Shown piece by piece: positions 1 to 10,700 of a DNA stretch of 64,000 nt. The stretch is from Pisolithus tinctorius (Eukaryota > Basidiomycota > Agaricomycetes > Boletales > Pisolithaceae). Each line of letters starts with the position of its first letter. The first letter of the stretch is position 1. A model generated the notes under the pieces. The model worked only from the letters and a program-made list of their open reading frames with translations. It was not told the origin of the DNA and ran no database searches. A program made the position numbers and the translations under genes. The stretch lies in assembly GCA_024663395.1 (NCBI GenBank), contig JANFAH010000002.1, positions 5,022,001 through 5,086,000 on the forward strand, written 5' to 3'.

Positions 1-1
1 C

Positions 2-145
2 TCAACAGATGATTGGATCGACATCGGCGACTACTTCCTCAGCGCGACCCCAGATGAAGTGAATATTTTCCTCAAGCATCAGGAGCTGGCAAAGCAGATT
101 TGGGTGCAGCATTGGCTGATGAAGTACTGGGATGGGCAGAGATAG
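2..145 (+). CDS. 3' end of an unrecognised protein gene (partial)
   Basis: An open frame enters from the left edge and encodes 47 residues rich in acidic and aromatic residues before a TAG at 143-145. It ends convergently with the Harbinger transposase pseudogene, 215 bp away. PIF/Harbinger elements usually carry a second Myb/SANT-like gene next to the transposase, and this could be its C-terminus, but no motif proves that. It could equally be a host gene. Runs of C follow the stop at about 187-198 and 215-222. Confidence 0.4.
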   Translation, partial: STDDWIDIGDYFLSATPDEVNIFLKHQELAKQIWVQHWLMKYWDGQR

Positions 146-360
146 GTGTTTGTCTTGTTTTTTTTTTTTTACAATATACAAATGTACCCCCCCCCCCTGC
201 ATATCCTTTCAAGTCCCCCCCCTTTATACAAACATGTACATAATAAAATGTACATGACTATGACTAGCTTCCTATTGACAATGGAAGTTATTTTTCTACA
301 TGAGTGTGAAACAATTGTAAGAACATATATTTGTACACCATGAAATCTGAATGTTCAGGC

Positions 361-1604
361 TCAGAGAAGGCCCCTAATTGTAAGCTGGTGCTGATAGTCA
401 ATCCACATCTCCTCTGCAATGTTGTCACACCTATTATCAGCCCTTCTCCTCTCTGCAGCATCTGCTGGTCCATCACCAAGGCTTCCAATACCATCATCCT
501 CTCCTATGTCCATGGCAAGTTCAGGGTCAAAGAACTCTTCTGGATCATAGCTCTGTATGAAATTGTGGAGGGCACAGAGAGCAGCAGGTACTTGAGTTTG
601 GGTGTGGATGCTATATTCAGGGGGAATTTGAAGAATCCTCCACCTGCGTTTTATAACACCAAATATCCGTTCAATGGCATTTCTAAGTCCAGCATGGTGA
701 AGGTTGAATAACTCCTCTTGGTTTTGAGGTCTATAAAATAGAAGTTACAGGAACACTGAGCAGAATGGAATAGCAACTTACCTTAATCCAGCCTGGCACC
801 ATTCTTTCAGATGGTAATGAACACCTCAATAGGGAACCAGAAGTGCATCACAGGTCCCAAACCCTGCATCTGCAAGAAGGTACTTCCCAGGTGGCATGTG
901 CAAGTCATTCCTGTGTGCATCATGCCACATGGTTGCATCTGCAGTTGACCCATCAAAGCCAGTGAGGGCATATGTGAAGAAGAAGTCAAAATCACAGATG
1001 AAGAGACAGTTTTGAGATAGGTAGCCCTTCCAGTTCCTCATGTAAGGCTGGTCCTCAGCAGCAGTGAATGCTTGAATATGAGTGCCATCAACTGCACCAA
1101 TACAATCCTGGAAAAATTGGAAGCGTGGGTCACTAGTAATCATAGTTGATATGGGAGTGTTGTTGGTGGGGAATTGCACTTGGGATGCATAGAATTGTCC
1201 CCCAGAAAAGAAAGCCAACATTGCTTTGAAATATCTAAAAAATTGTGAGAAAAATATCAGACAGTCCAATGAACTCCCTACCTAGTGATGGTCCCTGGTG
1301 AGTGTTGGAACCTCTCAGCAACATGCTGGGATGACAACCCAGTAACACAGGTGTAGAGGAATATCCCAAGTTGTTCCTCCACAGACATTCCATTGCGAGA
1401 AGGCACAAAACCATGATGGGTGAGCACCTGCATCAGGTGATCAAAAACCCCATGGCTGACACCAAGGCAAGTCCATATCCTGTCTGGATGACCATTCAGG
1501 AGCTCTAGCATCCACCCCTCACCAGTCAGGATTGAGGTATGGTAGGGGATTGGTTCTGAGTCAGAATGAAAAAGGAGGTCATAGAGGCATAGCACCTGGA
1601 TCAT
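361..1604 (-). pseudogene. PIF/Harbinger DDE transposase, one nonsense codon
   Basis: Three exons can be joined: 1604-1282, 1234-782 and 730-361, with introns of 47 and 51 bp that have GT and AG ends. Exon 1 matches the N-terminal helical region of fungal Harbinger transposases (residues PYHTSILTGEGW). Exon 2 has GAVDGTHI with the first catalytic Asp, RNWKGYLSQN, and TGFDGSTAD with the second Asp. Exon 3 has RNAIERIFGVIKRRW with the catalytic Glu, and ALCALHNFI. All three DDE residues are kept. The frame is broken only by TGA at 826-828, just after LLVPY, where the family has Arg (CGA); it then continues as GVHYHLKEW in the same frame. The start is uncertain because the frame stays open upstream of Met 1604. 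Without readthrough no active transposase is made. Confidence 0.88.
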
Positions 1605-2014
1605 CACTGCTACTACAAGTGCAGCAAGACAGCGACAATGATGGTGCTGGAGCTGCTGTGCTTCAAGATCTATAGCAGAGTTGTTTGATCTGTTATCACA
1701 ACGTTATCTATTGAACTACAAGTTGTGTTGTTGTCTTATATAATCATCACATGACTACATTACTAAAGCAGAAGCCCGAAACTTGGACTTTGCATTTGCG
1801 TGAGCGTGCACAGCTTATATAATCATCATGTGACTACATTGCTGAAGTCGAAGTCAAAGTTTTCAACTTTGACTTTGGAGGGTGAATGGCGCCTAAGGGA
1901 CATGGTCACTAAATCACAGTGTTATGCATTGCAGGCAATGTCAATACATGTCCGTGTATGCAGAGGAAGATGCAGGGCATGAAAATAAACTGTCTGAGAT
2001 AAGGTGATTGAGAA
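1605..2014. other. Non-coding spacer with a 79-bp imperfect tandem duplication and a hairpin
   Basis: No gene is visible. The segment starting CTTATATAATCATCA at 1735 is repeated imperfectly from 1814. Within the second copy GTCAAAGTT (1853-1861) and AACTTTGAC (1865-1873) form a perfect stem with a 3-nt loop. This may be the subterminal region of the Harbinger element; its true TIR was not located. Confidence 0.4.
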
Positions 2015-2138
2015 ATGGTGAGTGGAAGTACGAAGTACTTTCTGGCCCAAAATGGAAACGACGTTCTGCTGCGAGAGGAAGGGGACCTAGGTGGGTCTCG
2101 ACTGCGAGGCACCGAGGACGGGGCGACTCAGGCTACAT
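2015..2138 (+). other. Left remnant of a locus duplicated at 63.4 kb
   Basis: The stretch from about 2047 to 2110 (GGCCCAAAATGGAAAC, GCTGCGAGAGGAAGGG and following) resembles 63430-63490. The homology is cut where the palindromic Plavaka complex begins. Further pieces of the same locus appear at about 12425-12537 and 25279-25740. The locus product is not recognised. Confidence 0.55.
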
Positions 2139-2310
2139 CAGCAAACCGAAATTCTGCAAAACATCGTATACGAGCGCTTACGGATTCCCGTTTGGGAGTA
2201 GTCCAGGGCGTGAACATTGGCAGCGGGTTTCAACTTATTTGGAGATTATCTTCAGCTTAGCCAGACTAGATGTAAAGAAGTGATCTTATTGACTGATGTC
2301 AGCTACGAAA

Positions 2311-3689
2311 TCATTGTACATCAATCAATATGTAACCTCTCTCGATGATTGCCCTCTGCATCTCAGACAATCTTGCACTCTCAACAGCACTCACCCACAG
2401 CTTAGAAATACTAGCCATAAGATCACAGTATACATCGCACCAGATATCTGTGTGAATGGCACTTTCTACGTACATGCCATTCCGATGATCCTTGAGGGCA
2501 GCATAGATGGCAGTTCCTGCCAAAGCGCAAAGGGGATCCATCGAGTCCTTGTTGATGGCCTTGTATAGCTGTCCTGGGCTCAGGAAGAGGATGTCGATGA
2601 TGATATCCGTGAATAACTTGTGCTCGAATAGGCCTTCATTTGTTGCAGTATAGGGATCCTCTGTTGGTTGCTAGAGTACTGGAGTCATTTGACGACATAA
2701 GAATCATAGGAATGTGTGCATACCATTGGTTGATAATGCCAGGGTTTAAGGAAAGTGAGCTCAGTGAGGAGCTGTCGGACTTGAACATTCTTGTGGTCAA
2801 CTTTGGAATGGACAGTCCCTAATGGAAGACGAAGGCTGTAGTCACGTTGGACATGACAGAATGCGTACTGTTTGAATGACCGGTGGATTGCTGTCATCAC
2901 ACCAATTACATTGTTATCTATATGTAGCAGTTCGTGATGAACTTGGTAAAGTCAGGAAGATATCAGCCAGGGAGACATACCGCAGGCGACAATGTACCTC
3001 CTCCAATGACAGCGCATGTAGCTTTTTGAATGGCTGCTTTCACACATTCAGCGCGCACATTCTTCGTCGGCACAGCATCCACAGTGAACATGTATTTCTG
3101 TACTTCTTTTTTTGCTTGGTCCACGATCTGCCCTTGCTCTTGTTTGGTTACTGTCACAGGAACAAGTGCAGCATCGGCCACGTAGCCATCAGATGGCACA
3201 GTTGCATTGGCGACTGCGCCCACTGACACAGGAGGAGGTGGAGTCGGAGGCATTGCGACACAGCATTGGCACTGAGGCCGACTGATCTCCTGATCGCCTT
3301 GAGTCTAAGAGCTATTAGAAATTAGTCAAATACGAGTACAGTGTACTTACATGGATAACGTTGGTGAGTGAGTTCGAATACCTGTTTGTGGATTGCACAC
3401 CCGGTCGACTTGGTGCGGTTGCCAGCATGTACCTTTGGGCAGAGCTGAGTAAGGAGGTGGGTGGGTGAGTGTCTTGATAGGTGTGGTAACCACCCGCAGA
3501 CGGGCCACCAGGTGGTGCATGGGCAGAGAGCCTGTCTGCCCAGGTGCTAGACGACAGTTGATGGGGTTCGGTCATTGATGGAGTCTGGTAATTGAAGGGA
3601 TAGGGGTTTGTCATTAGGTACCCTGGTCCCTGATGCAGAAATGACGGATCCATGGCCTGCTCGCCCTCGAGGTTTAGTTGGGTTGACAT
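2311..3689 (-). CDS. DUF6532-like protein, left palindrome copy
   Basis: This is the mirror copy of the gene at 10701-12079, reading from Met 3689 to the stop at 2311, with all encoded segments identical. Function is unknown; see that entry for segment order and intron positions. It is divergent from the truncated Plavaka fragment on the same arm. Transcription from both arms would give complementary RNA only if read through the 2.4-kb spacer. Confidence 0.55.
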
Positions 3690-4146
3690 GTCGTTGCCGC
3701 TGGGATTCAAGTTTGACCCCACGGGCGGCCTAGGGAAAGCCTTTCTGAAATATTAGGATCATCACAGTGGTAGATAGATAAAACATACCCTGTTACTGTT
3801 TGGCCTACATCTCAACATGGCGGTTCAGAGGAGCAGAGTAGCGGACGGTGGACACTGCAGGCTACTTATCCATCGCAATCCATCTTAATTGGGCATGACC
3901 AAACAGGAATGAGGTGATGAATTTCAGCGAGTAAAGCACCGATGAATACAGATAGTGTGGTAACAAAACAAAAAAGAAGCGTAAACTTATCAACCTATCA
4001 GTACATCAGATGAGTAAATTTGCGATGCCGACTGAAACAGTTTGAACTCACAATACTCGGTACAAATTCTTCACAAGGACATAACTATGCAACCTATGAA
4101 TATATTGAATCAGTCACGAGTCAGAAGATTAAGTGAAGACATACCG

Positions 4147-5097
4147 TTATTCAGCCTCATCGTTGTCAGAGGACAGTAACCCTGTGAACAGCGTCCCACA
4201 AGTATCATTGTCATGGTCAGGGTTTTCCTCGACATGCTCGTCAGGGGATGGCAACCTCTCGTCCATGAAAGATTCCAACTGTTCTGTCTGAGTTGCTGCG
4301 ATTGTGAATGCGACAAGTTCATCAGCATATACAGCATGGTAAAACGCCACGTCATCTTTGCCATCCTGCAGGTCACATTGGTCGAAAATATCCATCAACA
4401 TTGCCAACTGCGATTCAGCAGTTGCCAGAGTTTCCCAAGCTGCTGTGTGAACTTCAGTCAATAAATCCCTCTGCTGCTCAATAAACTCTATCTCCGCCAA
4501 GGTCTGAGAGACCCACTGTGATATACAATCCTGAAATGCACGCTTCACGAGTATGGCTTTGACAAGAACGTTGTCAGGCAATTGTGACAAACCACAACGT
4601 AGAAAGTCATGTCCCTTGGTTTCATTCATTAGTAGTGCCTTGCACATATGACAATAACTTACCTTGTGTACATCTTCCAGTGACAAATCAGTGTGAGACG
4701 ATCGACCAATGGTTCTTGCAGCAAAGCGAAGCTCGAGGGGGGGTGGGGCTGCTTGCTTTCTGTATGGGTGGTACTTGGTATGCATTCGGCTTTGCACCTC
4801 TAGGATGCGCCTCCGGAGAGAGGGACTTGAGCTGTGAGGAGACATGGAAGACATGGAAGAGCGAGAAGTCGGTGATACGGCGCTCCTTCCGGGCAGTGCA
4901 TCCAACAGCTCTTCTTGTCTCTCTTTATCAAAGTGGCTCAGGCTTGGACGTTTGTGCAGTGGTGAAAAAAGGACATCGGTATGAACAAGCAGTGGTGAGA
5001 AATCAGTTTTTGGACTAGGTTCGGACAAGGAGTGTGGAGACGATGACAGTTGGGGGACTGAGGGTACAGTGCCAGCAGACATAGCGGTCATAATCAT
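4147..5097 (-). CDS. Serine-rich, coiled-coil-like unknown protein, left palindrome copy
   Basis: Identical mirror of 9293-10243, 316 residues. See that entry for description. Here it sits divergent from a Plavaka fragment with no C-terminal two-thirds, so this arm holds the accessory genes without a complete transposase gene. Confidence 0.5.
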   Translation of the reverse strand: MIMTAMSAGTVPSVPQLSSSPHSLSEPSPKTDFSPLLVHTDVLFSPLHKRPSLSHFDKERQEELLDALPGRSAVSPTSRSSMSSMSPHSSSPSLRRRILEVQSRMHTKYHPYRKQAAPPPLELRFAARTIGRSSHTDLSLEDVHKVSYCHMCKALLMNETKGHDFLRCGLSQLPDNVLVKAILVKRAFQDCISQWVSQTLAEIEFIEQQRDLLTEVHTAAWETLATAESQLAMLMDIFDQCDLQDGKDDVAFYHAVYADELVAFTIAATQTEQLESFMDERLPSPDEHVEENPDHDNDTCGTLFTGLLSSDNDEAE

Positions 5098-5207
5098 ACT
5101 CTCACCAGATATGTTATCGTTGCCATGTAGCGGAGTTTCTGTTGGAAATTGAAGGACTTAGAGAATTTCAGAGTAACAAGCAACACTAACCTCTTGTCTG
5201 TAGTATC

Positions 5208-5994
5208 ATGGCATCTATGAGTGATGATGGTAACAGCATCACCTTCGATTGTCCTGGATGTCAGGCGATATTTCCTTCACCTGCTGCACTACTAAATCAC
5301 CTCAAAACTGAAGGGGGGACCTGTACTGACGCAATCCCAGTGCAGCACATTCCTGTACCGCCAGCCTTCCAGCGTGGATTCGAGGAGAACGACATTATGG
5401 GTCACTATTACCCAACCTCCAGATATATCTACAATAGAGGTGACACTTTCCTTGACCGGATGAAGGCTAGCGAACATGAAAGACGACATCAAAATCAACT
5501 GTACTATCCCTTCGCAGATGAGGGTGAATGGGAACTGGCAAAGTTCCTGGCATTGAACTTCACTCAATCACAGATGAATCAGTTTCTCAAGCTCAAATGG
5601 GTAAGGCTATTGAGACTCTGATTTTTGTTGCTAATGATATCCTTAGTTCGAAACTCGGGTTAAACCATCATTTAAATCAGCAGATCAATTGCTTGGGTGG
5701 ATGGCAAGTTTGCCTCATGGCCCACAATGGCGCAGGACTACAGTAGAGTTCAAAGGCTATAAATCCATACACCCCATTCAGCTCATATGGCAGGATGCCC
5801 TCAAGGTTGTCAAGGATCTTTTCTCCAATCCCATCTTTGCAAACTTCATGACCTACGACCCACACATGGTCTTTTGAGGACTGGAAAGGGAGTATAGTGA
5901 GTTTTGCACAGCAATGCATGCATTTGACATCCAAGTACGTGCAGATCATGCTTGGTGACCACCTTGTCACTTATCTTTGTTTTTTTCAGGTGCA
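5208..5994 (+). pseudogene. Truncated Plavaka transposase (5' third)
   Basis: It encodes the same N-terminal Cys/His finger (FDCPGCQAIF...LLNHLK), the LYYPFADEGEWELAKFL block and the GWMASLPHGPQW block as the gene at 6244-9182. It includes the same TGA (5875-5877) and the same two introns, then ends 5 bp into the third exon. After 5994 the sequence is unrelated to Plavaka coding sequence. It is the palindrome's copy of the gene head and cannot make a transposase. Confidence 0.85.
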
Positions 5995-6243
5995 CTAGTC
6001 ATCTGTAAAACCACTGAAATGAACGCTTAACTTGACAGCCTTACGGGTGGTTACGTGGTGTGAGATCACGACTTGTGATTGGTGGAGATCAATGTAGTTC
6101 CTCTTGATATCTCCGAAGGGTAATAATTACAGAGATAAGATGTAGACATCATGATTACAGGGATAAGATACAAGAATCACTCGGCTACAAGGGACAATCA
6201 AGTTGGGGCAGTGGCAGCCCTTCTATTGCAATGCTACAAATGA
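5995..6243. other. Flank beyond the Plavaka stop codon
   Basis: 249 bp between the left palindrome arm and the Plavaka stop. It should contain the 3' UTR and probably one end of the Plavaka element. No inverted match to the outer element end (2139 onward) was seen, so no TIR can be named. Confidence 0.35.
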
Positions 6244-9182
6244 CTACTCAGCCAGAATGTGATATGTCTCTTTATCTGCAAATGTGTTTAAATAATATTG
6301 GTCATATGCCTCCATACAAGTCTCGCTGCATGCATCCACTCCCAGAAGTACTGTGTTGTAGACAGGTACCAGTTCCACAGCATGAATAACATTGGTCAAT
6401 GGGATGATGCCACTTGCACCTGTGGAAGAAGGGGGAATACGTTGGACTCTGTATAGTCCGACGCCAGGATTTTGCTCAGGCAGCCAGACAACGCGAAAAT
6501 AACGGACATAAACGAGAGGGATGGGGCCAAGATAAATGGGAAGTTCCTTCTTTGTCTTCGGTGTGAATATTGCCCGCACCTGAGCAACATCTAGGAAAAG
6601 AGTCAGTAGTGTTTTCTTGGAGTTATAATGTAGGGTATACATACCAAAGTTCACATCATCATTCACACGCTTCAACAACACTGCATCGCAGTTTCCAAGA
6701 GGGTGAGAGTCTGAGGGAGGGAAGGCCTGAACAACCTGGCTTCTGCATATGTATCGCGTCTGGAATGATGAGTGCGGTTGAATGCGGAACTTATTCCATA
6801 GAGAAATCATGCCATGAGCGTCCCAATGCTCGGTCGGACACCCACACGAAGCAGCAGAGATGTAGTCGGATATTACCTGTGGGAGGTCTGGGAGTTCATA
6901 CGTCACCTGCATTTCAGATACTGTCAGTGTTGCACGGTTGGGGGGGACTGTGACGTGGAACGCAAATGCTCCACTCGACGACAAAAAGCATTTGGGGTCG
7001 TTGAAGTGATTTCGAAAAGGCCAAGGTCCTCGGAACGTAGTTTCTTTCTCCAGAAGAACACGATTGATAAAAGATAATGCCAGGTCCACACCGGTAACTT
7101 CCTCGTTTTCGACCATAATTGCAGTGTCGAGTGCCAAATCCGAACTGCAGAGTAAGATGTAAAGGTCGAAGGACCAGATAGTTTCCTTGCAATTGAGGAG
7201 CTCGATGACTTGATCAACGAATGTGTTGCTCCGTCAGTTCATCCGCTCAAAGGGTGTCTTGCAGTGGGTGATCAGGAGCTGCTCAGTCACATCTGCTGTG
7301 TATTGGATGAGAGCGCCATTCTCCTTGATGTGGCGAGCAAAGGTGTGCATAAGTTCCAGTTTCGGGATGTTGAAGTTGTCCATGGAGCCCTTGGCTCCCC
7401 TTCAAGCCCCCGTGTCGAGAATGGCATGTTTAGTGGCGTGGAATGCCTGCAAGGCGGCAGTCATCGATGCGATAGATGAGTCGGTGTGGATAGGTTGTTG
7501 CGCCCTATAAATGAACTCCACCATGGAGTGAACAGCATAGATGAATAGAGGCAGAATGGCGCCATCTAACATGGGGACGATGGTCCTCTTGATATCACGA
7601 TGGTCTCTGCCCATCATCTGCTTCACATGTGAGATGCCAGAAGCAAAATGCCTGACGCCAACGCACTTGTGTTGAATCTTGTATCGCATATCGAGCAGGT
7701 GATCACTGGCAGCTTCCTTGGACCATTTGAGAACATGGTCAAAAAAGAACTTGTGACAAGTGTGGAGAATTTCCCCCACCAAGAAGTGTGCAGGGTCAGC
7801 GAACTTCCAGTCCCTCCAGAAAGGGTGGTGTACGCCCAGTAACTTCTCCGCTTTGGCAGCCTTCTGGAAAGAAGGGATGTTCCACGCCTGGGTATGTGTG
7901 CACAAATTGACAATCTGCTGCAGCGTGTAGGAGCTGGTTTGTGGATTTTGGGGTACACTGTCACCGAAGTCGGAGAGTACTGCGGTGGTGATAGGGGAAG
8001 CATTTTTGGCGACACAAGCGACTAGCTGTTGCTCGGGAAGATCTGCAATATATGTGACTAGAGGGGTAAAACAGTTTCGAGTAAAGCCAGTTGGGTCTGT
8101 GAGATTGATACCATCCAATGTGACTGTCATGAGAGAGGCAAAAACGATGTCCATACACCGGTGAAAAAGGCATGAAGTAAGAATTGTTTGGAAATCTGGG
8201 TGAACCTCGAAGACGGGAACTGGCATGAAAGCAACGCAGCGCCATGCATGAGATGATGCCTGCATCCTCACATCAGACTGGATGTTGCCAATCGTAATAA
8301 AGACCGGGTGCATTTCCAGCCCTCCAGTGTGCCTTGTCACTGGGGTTTTGTCAGAGGTGATAATGATGGGAACGATGGTTGCACCCTGAGGAAGCTGCAC
8401 CTGAAAAAAACAAAGATAAGTGACAAGGTGGTCACCAAGCATGATCTGCACGTACTTGGATGTCAAATGCACGCATTGCTGTGCAAAACTCACTATACTC
8501 CCTTTCCAGTCCTCAAAAGACCATGTGTGGGTCGTAGGTCATGAAGTTTGCAAAGATGGGATTGGAGAAAAGATCCTTGACAACCTTGAGGGCATCCTGC
8601 CATATGAGCTGAATGGGGTGTATGGATTTATAGCCTTTGAACTCTACTGTAGTCCTGCGCCATTGTGGGCCATGAGGCAAACTTGCCATCCACCCAAGCA
8701 ATTGATCTGCTGATTTAAATGATGGTTTAACCCGAGTTTCGAACTAAGGATATCATTAGCAACAAAAATCAGAGTCTCAATAGCCTTACCCATTTGAGCT
8801 TGAGAAACTGATTCATCTGTGATTGAGTGAAGTTCAATGCCAGGAACTTTGCCAGTTCCCATTCACCCTCATCTGCGAAGGGATAGTACAGTTGATTTTG
8901 ATGTCGTCTTTCATGTTCGCTAGCCTTCATCCGGTCAAGGAAAGTGTCACCTCTATTGTAGATATATCTGGAGGTTGGGTAATAGTGACCCATAATGTCG
9001 TTCTCCTCGAATCCACGCTGGAAGGCTGGCGGTACAGGAATGTGCTGCACTGGGATTGCGTCAGTACAGGTCCCCCCTTCAGTTTTGAGGTGATTTAGTA
9101 GTGCAGCAGGTGAAGGAAATATCGCCTGACATCCAGGACAATCGAAGGTGATGCTGTTACCATCATCACTCATAGATGCCAT
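6244..9182 (-). pseudogene. Plavaka-family DNA transposase, three nonsense codons
   Basis: Exon 1 (9182-8790) carries an N-terminal zinc-finger-like CPGC...H...C segment. Exon 2 (8743-8456) has LGWMASLPHGPQW and the Trp/Phe-rich region. Exon 3 (8400 to 6244) has the diagnostic GATIVPIIITSDKT, a MHPVFITIGNI block, and a C-terminus ending DQYYLNTFADKETYHIL as in fungal Plavaka proteins. Introns are 46 and 55 bp. TGA codons interrupt at 8513-8515, 7402-7404 and 7234-7236; in the last two the reading frame is unchanged across the stop and reaches 6244. The second and third fall where Arg is expected. It is the transposase of the element that forms the palindrome, and it is now inactive. The family name comes from recognised motifs, not a search. 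Confidence 0.85.
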
Positions 9183-9292
9183 GATACTACAGACAAGAGG
9201 TTAGTGTTGCTTGTTACTCTGAAATTCTCTAAGTCCTTCAATTTCCAACAGAAACTCCGCTACATGGCAACGATAACATATCTGGTGAGAGT
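9183..9292. promoter_or_regulatory. 110-bp divergent intergenic region
   Basis: This lies between the Plavaka start codon (9182, minus) and the serine-rich gene start (9293, plus). Both genes must draw their promoters from here or from neighbouring coding sequence, which suggests co-expression within the element. An identical copy lies at 5098-5207. No TATA box stands out. Confidence 0.4.
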
Positions 9293-10243
9293 ATGATTAT
9301 GACCGCTATGTCTGCTGGCACTGTACCCTCAGTCCCCCAACTGTCATCGTCTCCACACTCCTTGTCCGAACCTAGTCCAAAAACTGATTTCTCACCACTG
9401 CTTGTTCATACCGATGTCCTTTTTTCACCACTGCACAAACGTCCAAGCCTGAGCCACTTTGATAAAGAGAGACAAGAAGAGCTGTTGGATGCACTGCCCG
9501 GAAGGAGCGCCGTATCACCGACTTCTCGCTCTTCCATGTCTTCCATGTCTCCTCACAGCTCAAGTCCCTCTCTCCGGAGGCGCATCCTAGAGGTGCAAAG
9601 CCGAATGCATACCAAGTACCACCCATACAGAAAGCAAGCAGCCCCACCCCCCCTCGAGCTTCGCTTTGCTGCAAGAACCATTGGTCGATCGTCTCACACT
9701 GATTTGTCACTGGAAGATGTACACAAGGTAAGTTATTGTCATATGTGCAAGGCACTACTAATGAATGAAACCAAGGGACATGACTTTCTACGTTGTGGTT
9801 TGTCACAATTGCCTGACAACGTTCTTGTCAAAGCCATACTCGTGAAGCGTGCATTTCAGGATTGTATATCACAGTGGGTCTCTCAGACCTTGGCGGAGAT
9901 AGAGTTTATTGAGCAGCAGAGGGATTTATTGACTGAAGTTCACACAGCAGCTTGGGAAACTCTGGCAACTGCTGAATCGCAGTTGGCAATGTTGATGGAT
10001 ATTTTCGACCAATGTGACCTGCAGGATGGCAAAGATGACGTGGCGTTTTACCATGCTGTATATGCTGATGAACTTGTCGCATTCACAATCGCAGCAACTC
10101 AGACAGAACAGTTGGAATCTTTCATGGACGAGAGGTTGCCATCCCCTGACGAGCATGTCGAGGAAAACCCTGACCATGACAATGATACTTGTGGGACGCT
10201 GTTCACAGGGTTACTGTCCTCTGACAACGATGAGGCTGAATAA
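9293..10243 (+). CDS. Serine-rich, coiled-coil-like unknown protein carried by the Plavaka element
   Basis: A 316-residue frame with no stop. Residues about 1-100 are Ser/Pro-rich and probably disordered (SSMSSMSPHSSSPSLRRR). A GTAAGT that could be an intron donor occurs after LSLEDVHK. Residues about 170-270 are rich in Glu, Gln, Leu and Ala with heptad-like spacing (EIEFIEQQRDLLTEVH), suggesting a coiled coil. The tail is acidic. No known domain was recognised. Its place, divergent and 110 bp from the transposase and duplicated with it, suggests an accessory transposon protein rather than a host gene. Confidence 0.5.
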   Translation: MIMTAMSAGTVPSVPQLSSSPHSLSEPSPKTDFSPLLVHTDVLFSPLHKRPSLSHFDKERQEELLDALPGRSAVSPTSRSSMSSMSPHSSSPSLRRRILEVQSRMHTKYHPYRKQAAPPPLELRFAARTIGRSSHTDLSLEDVHKVSYCHMCKALLMNETKGHDFLRCGLSQLPDNVLVKAILVKRAFQDCISQWVSQTLAEIEFIEQQRDLLTEVHTAAWETLATAESQLAMLMDIFDQCDLQDGKDDVAFYHAVYADELVAFTIAATQTEQLESFMDERLPSPDEHVEENPDHDNDTCGTLFTGLLSSDNDEAE

Positions 10244-10700
10244 CGGTATGTCTTCACTTAATCTTCTGACTCGTGACTGATTCAATATATTCATAGGTTG
10301 CATAGTTATGTCCTTGTGAAGAATTTGTACCGAGTATTGTGAGTTCAAACTGTTTCAGTCGGCATCGCAAATTTACTCATCTGATGTACTGATAGGTTGA
10401 TAAGTTTACGCTTCTTTTTTGTTTTGTTACCACACTATCTGTATTCATCGGTGCTTTACTCGCTGAAATTCATCACCTCATTCCTGTTTGGTCATGCCCA
10501 ATTAAGATGGATTGCGATGGATAAGTAGCCTGCAGTGTCCACCGTCCGCTACTCTGCTCCTCTGAACCGCCATGTTGAGATGTAGGCCAAACAGTAACAG
10601 GGTATGTTTTATCTATCTACCACTGTGATGATCCTAATATTTCAGAAAGGCTTTCCCTAGGCCGCCCGTGGGGTCAAACTTGAATCCCAGCGGCAACGAC
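10244..10700. other. Spacer with a possible 5' exon of the DUF6532-like gene
   Basis: A short exon from ATG 10572 followed by an intron-like GTATGT (10602) to TTTCAG (10645) can be drawn, but its phase does not match the downstream frame. The frame of the next gene is open back to about 10668. No other gene is seen. A mirror copy is at 3690-4146. Confidence 0.35.

Larger units (their letters stand above)
2139..5994. repeat. Left arm of a 3.8-kb palindrome
   Basis: A base at position x pairs with position 14390 minus x on the other strand. Every open frame in 2182-5994 has an identical mirror in 8396-12208, except one difference found at 5918 (A) versus 8472 (C, reading G on the opposite strand). 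The outer 43 bp (2139-2181) are homologous to 12209-12251 but carry 8 transitions. The inner end stops abruptly after GTGCA at 5990-5994, five bases into a Plavaka exon. Confidence 0.93.

Noticed and set aside
1853..1873. Perfect 9-bp hairpin as a terminator or ncRNA
   Set aside because: Too short and isolated in a fungal genome; no T-run or conserved context.
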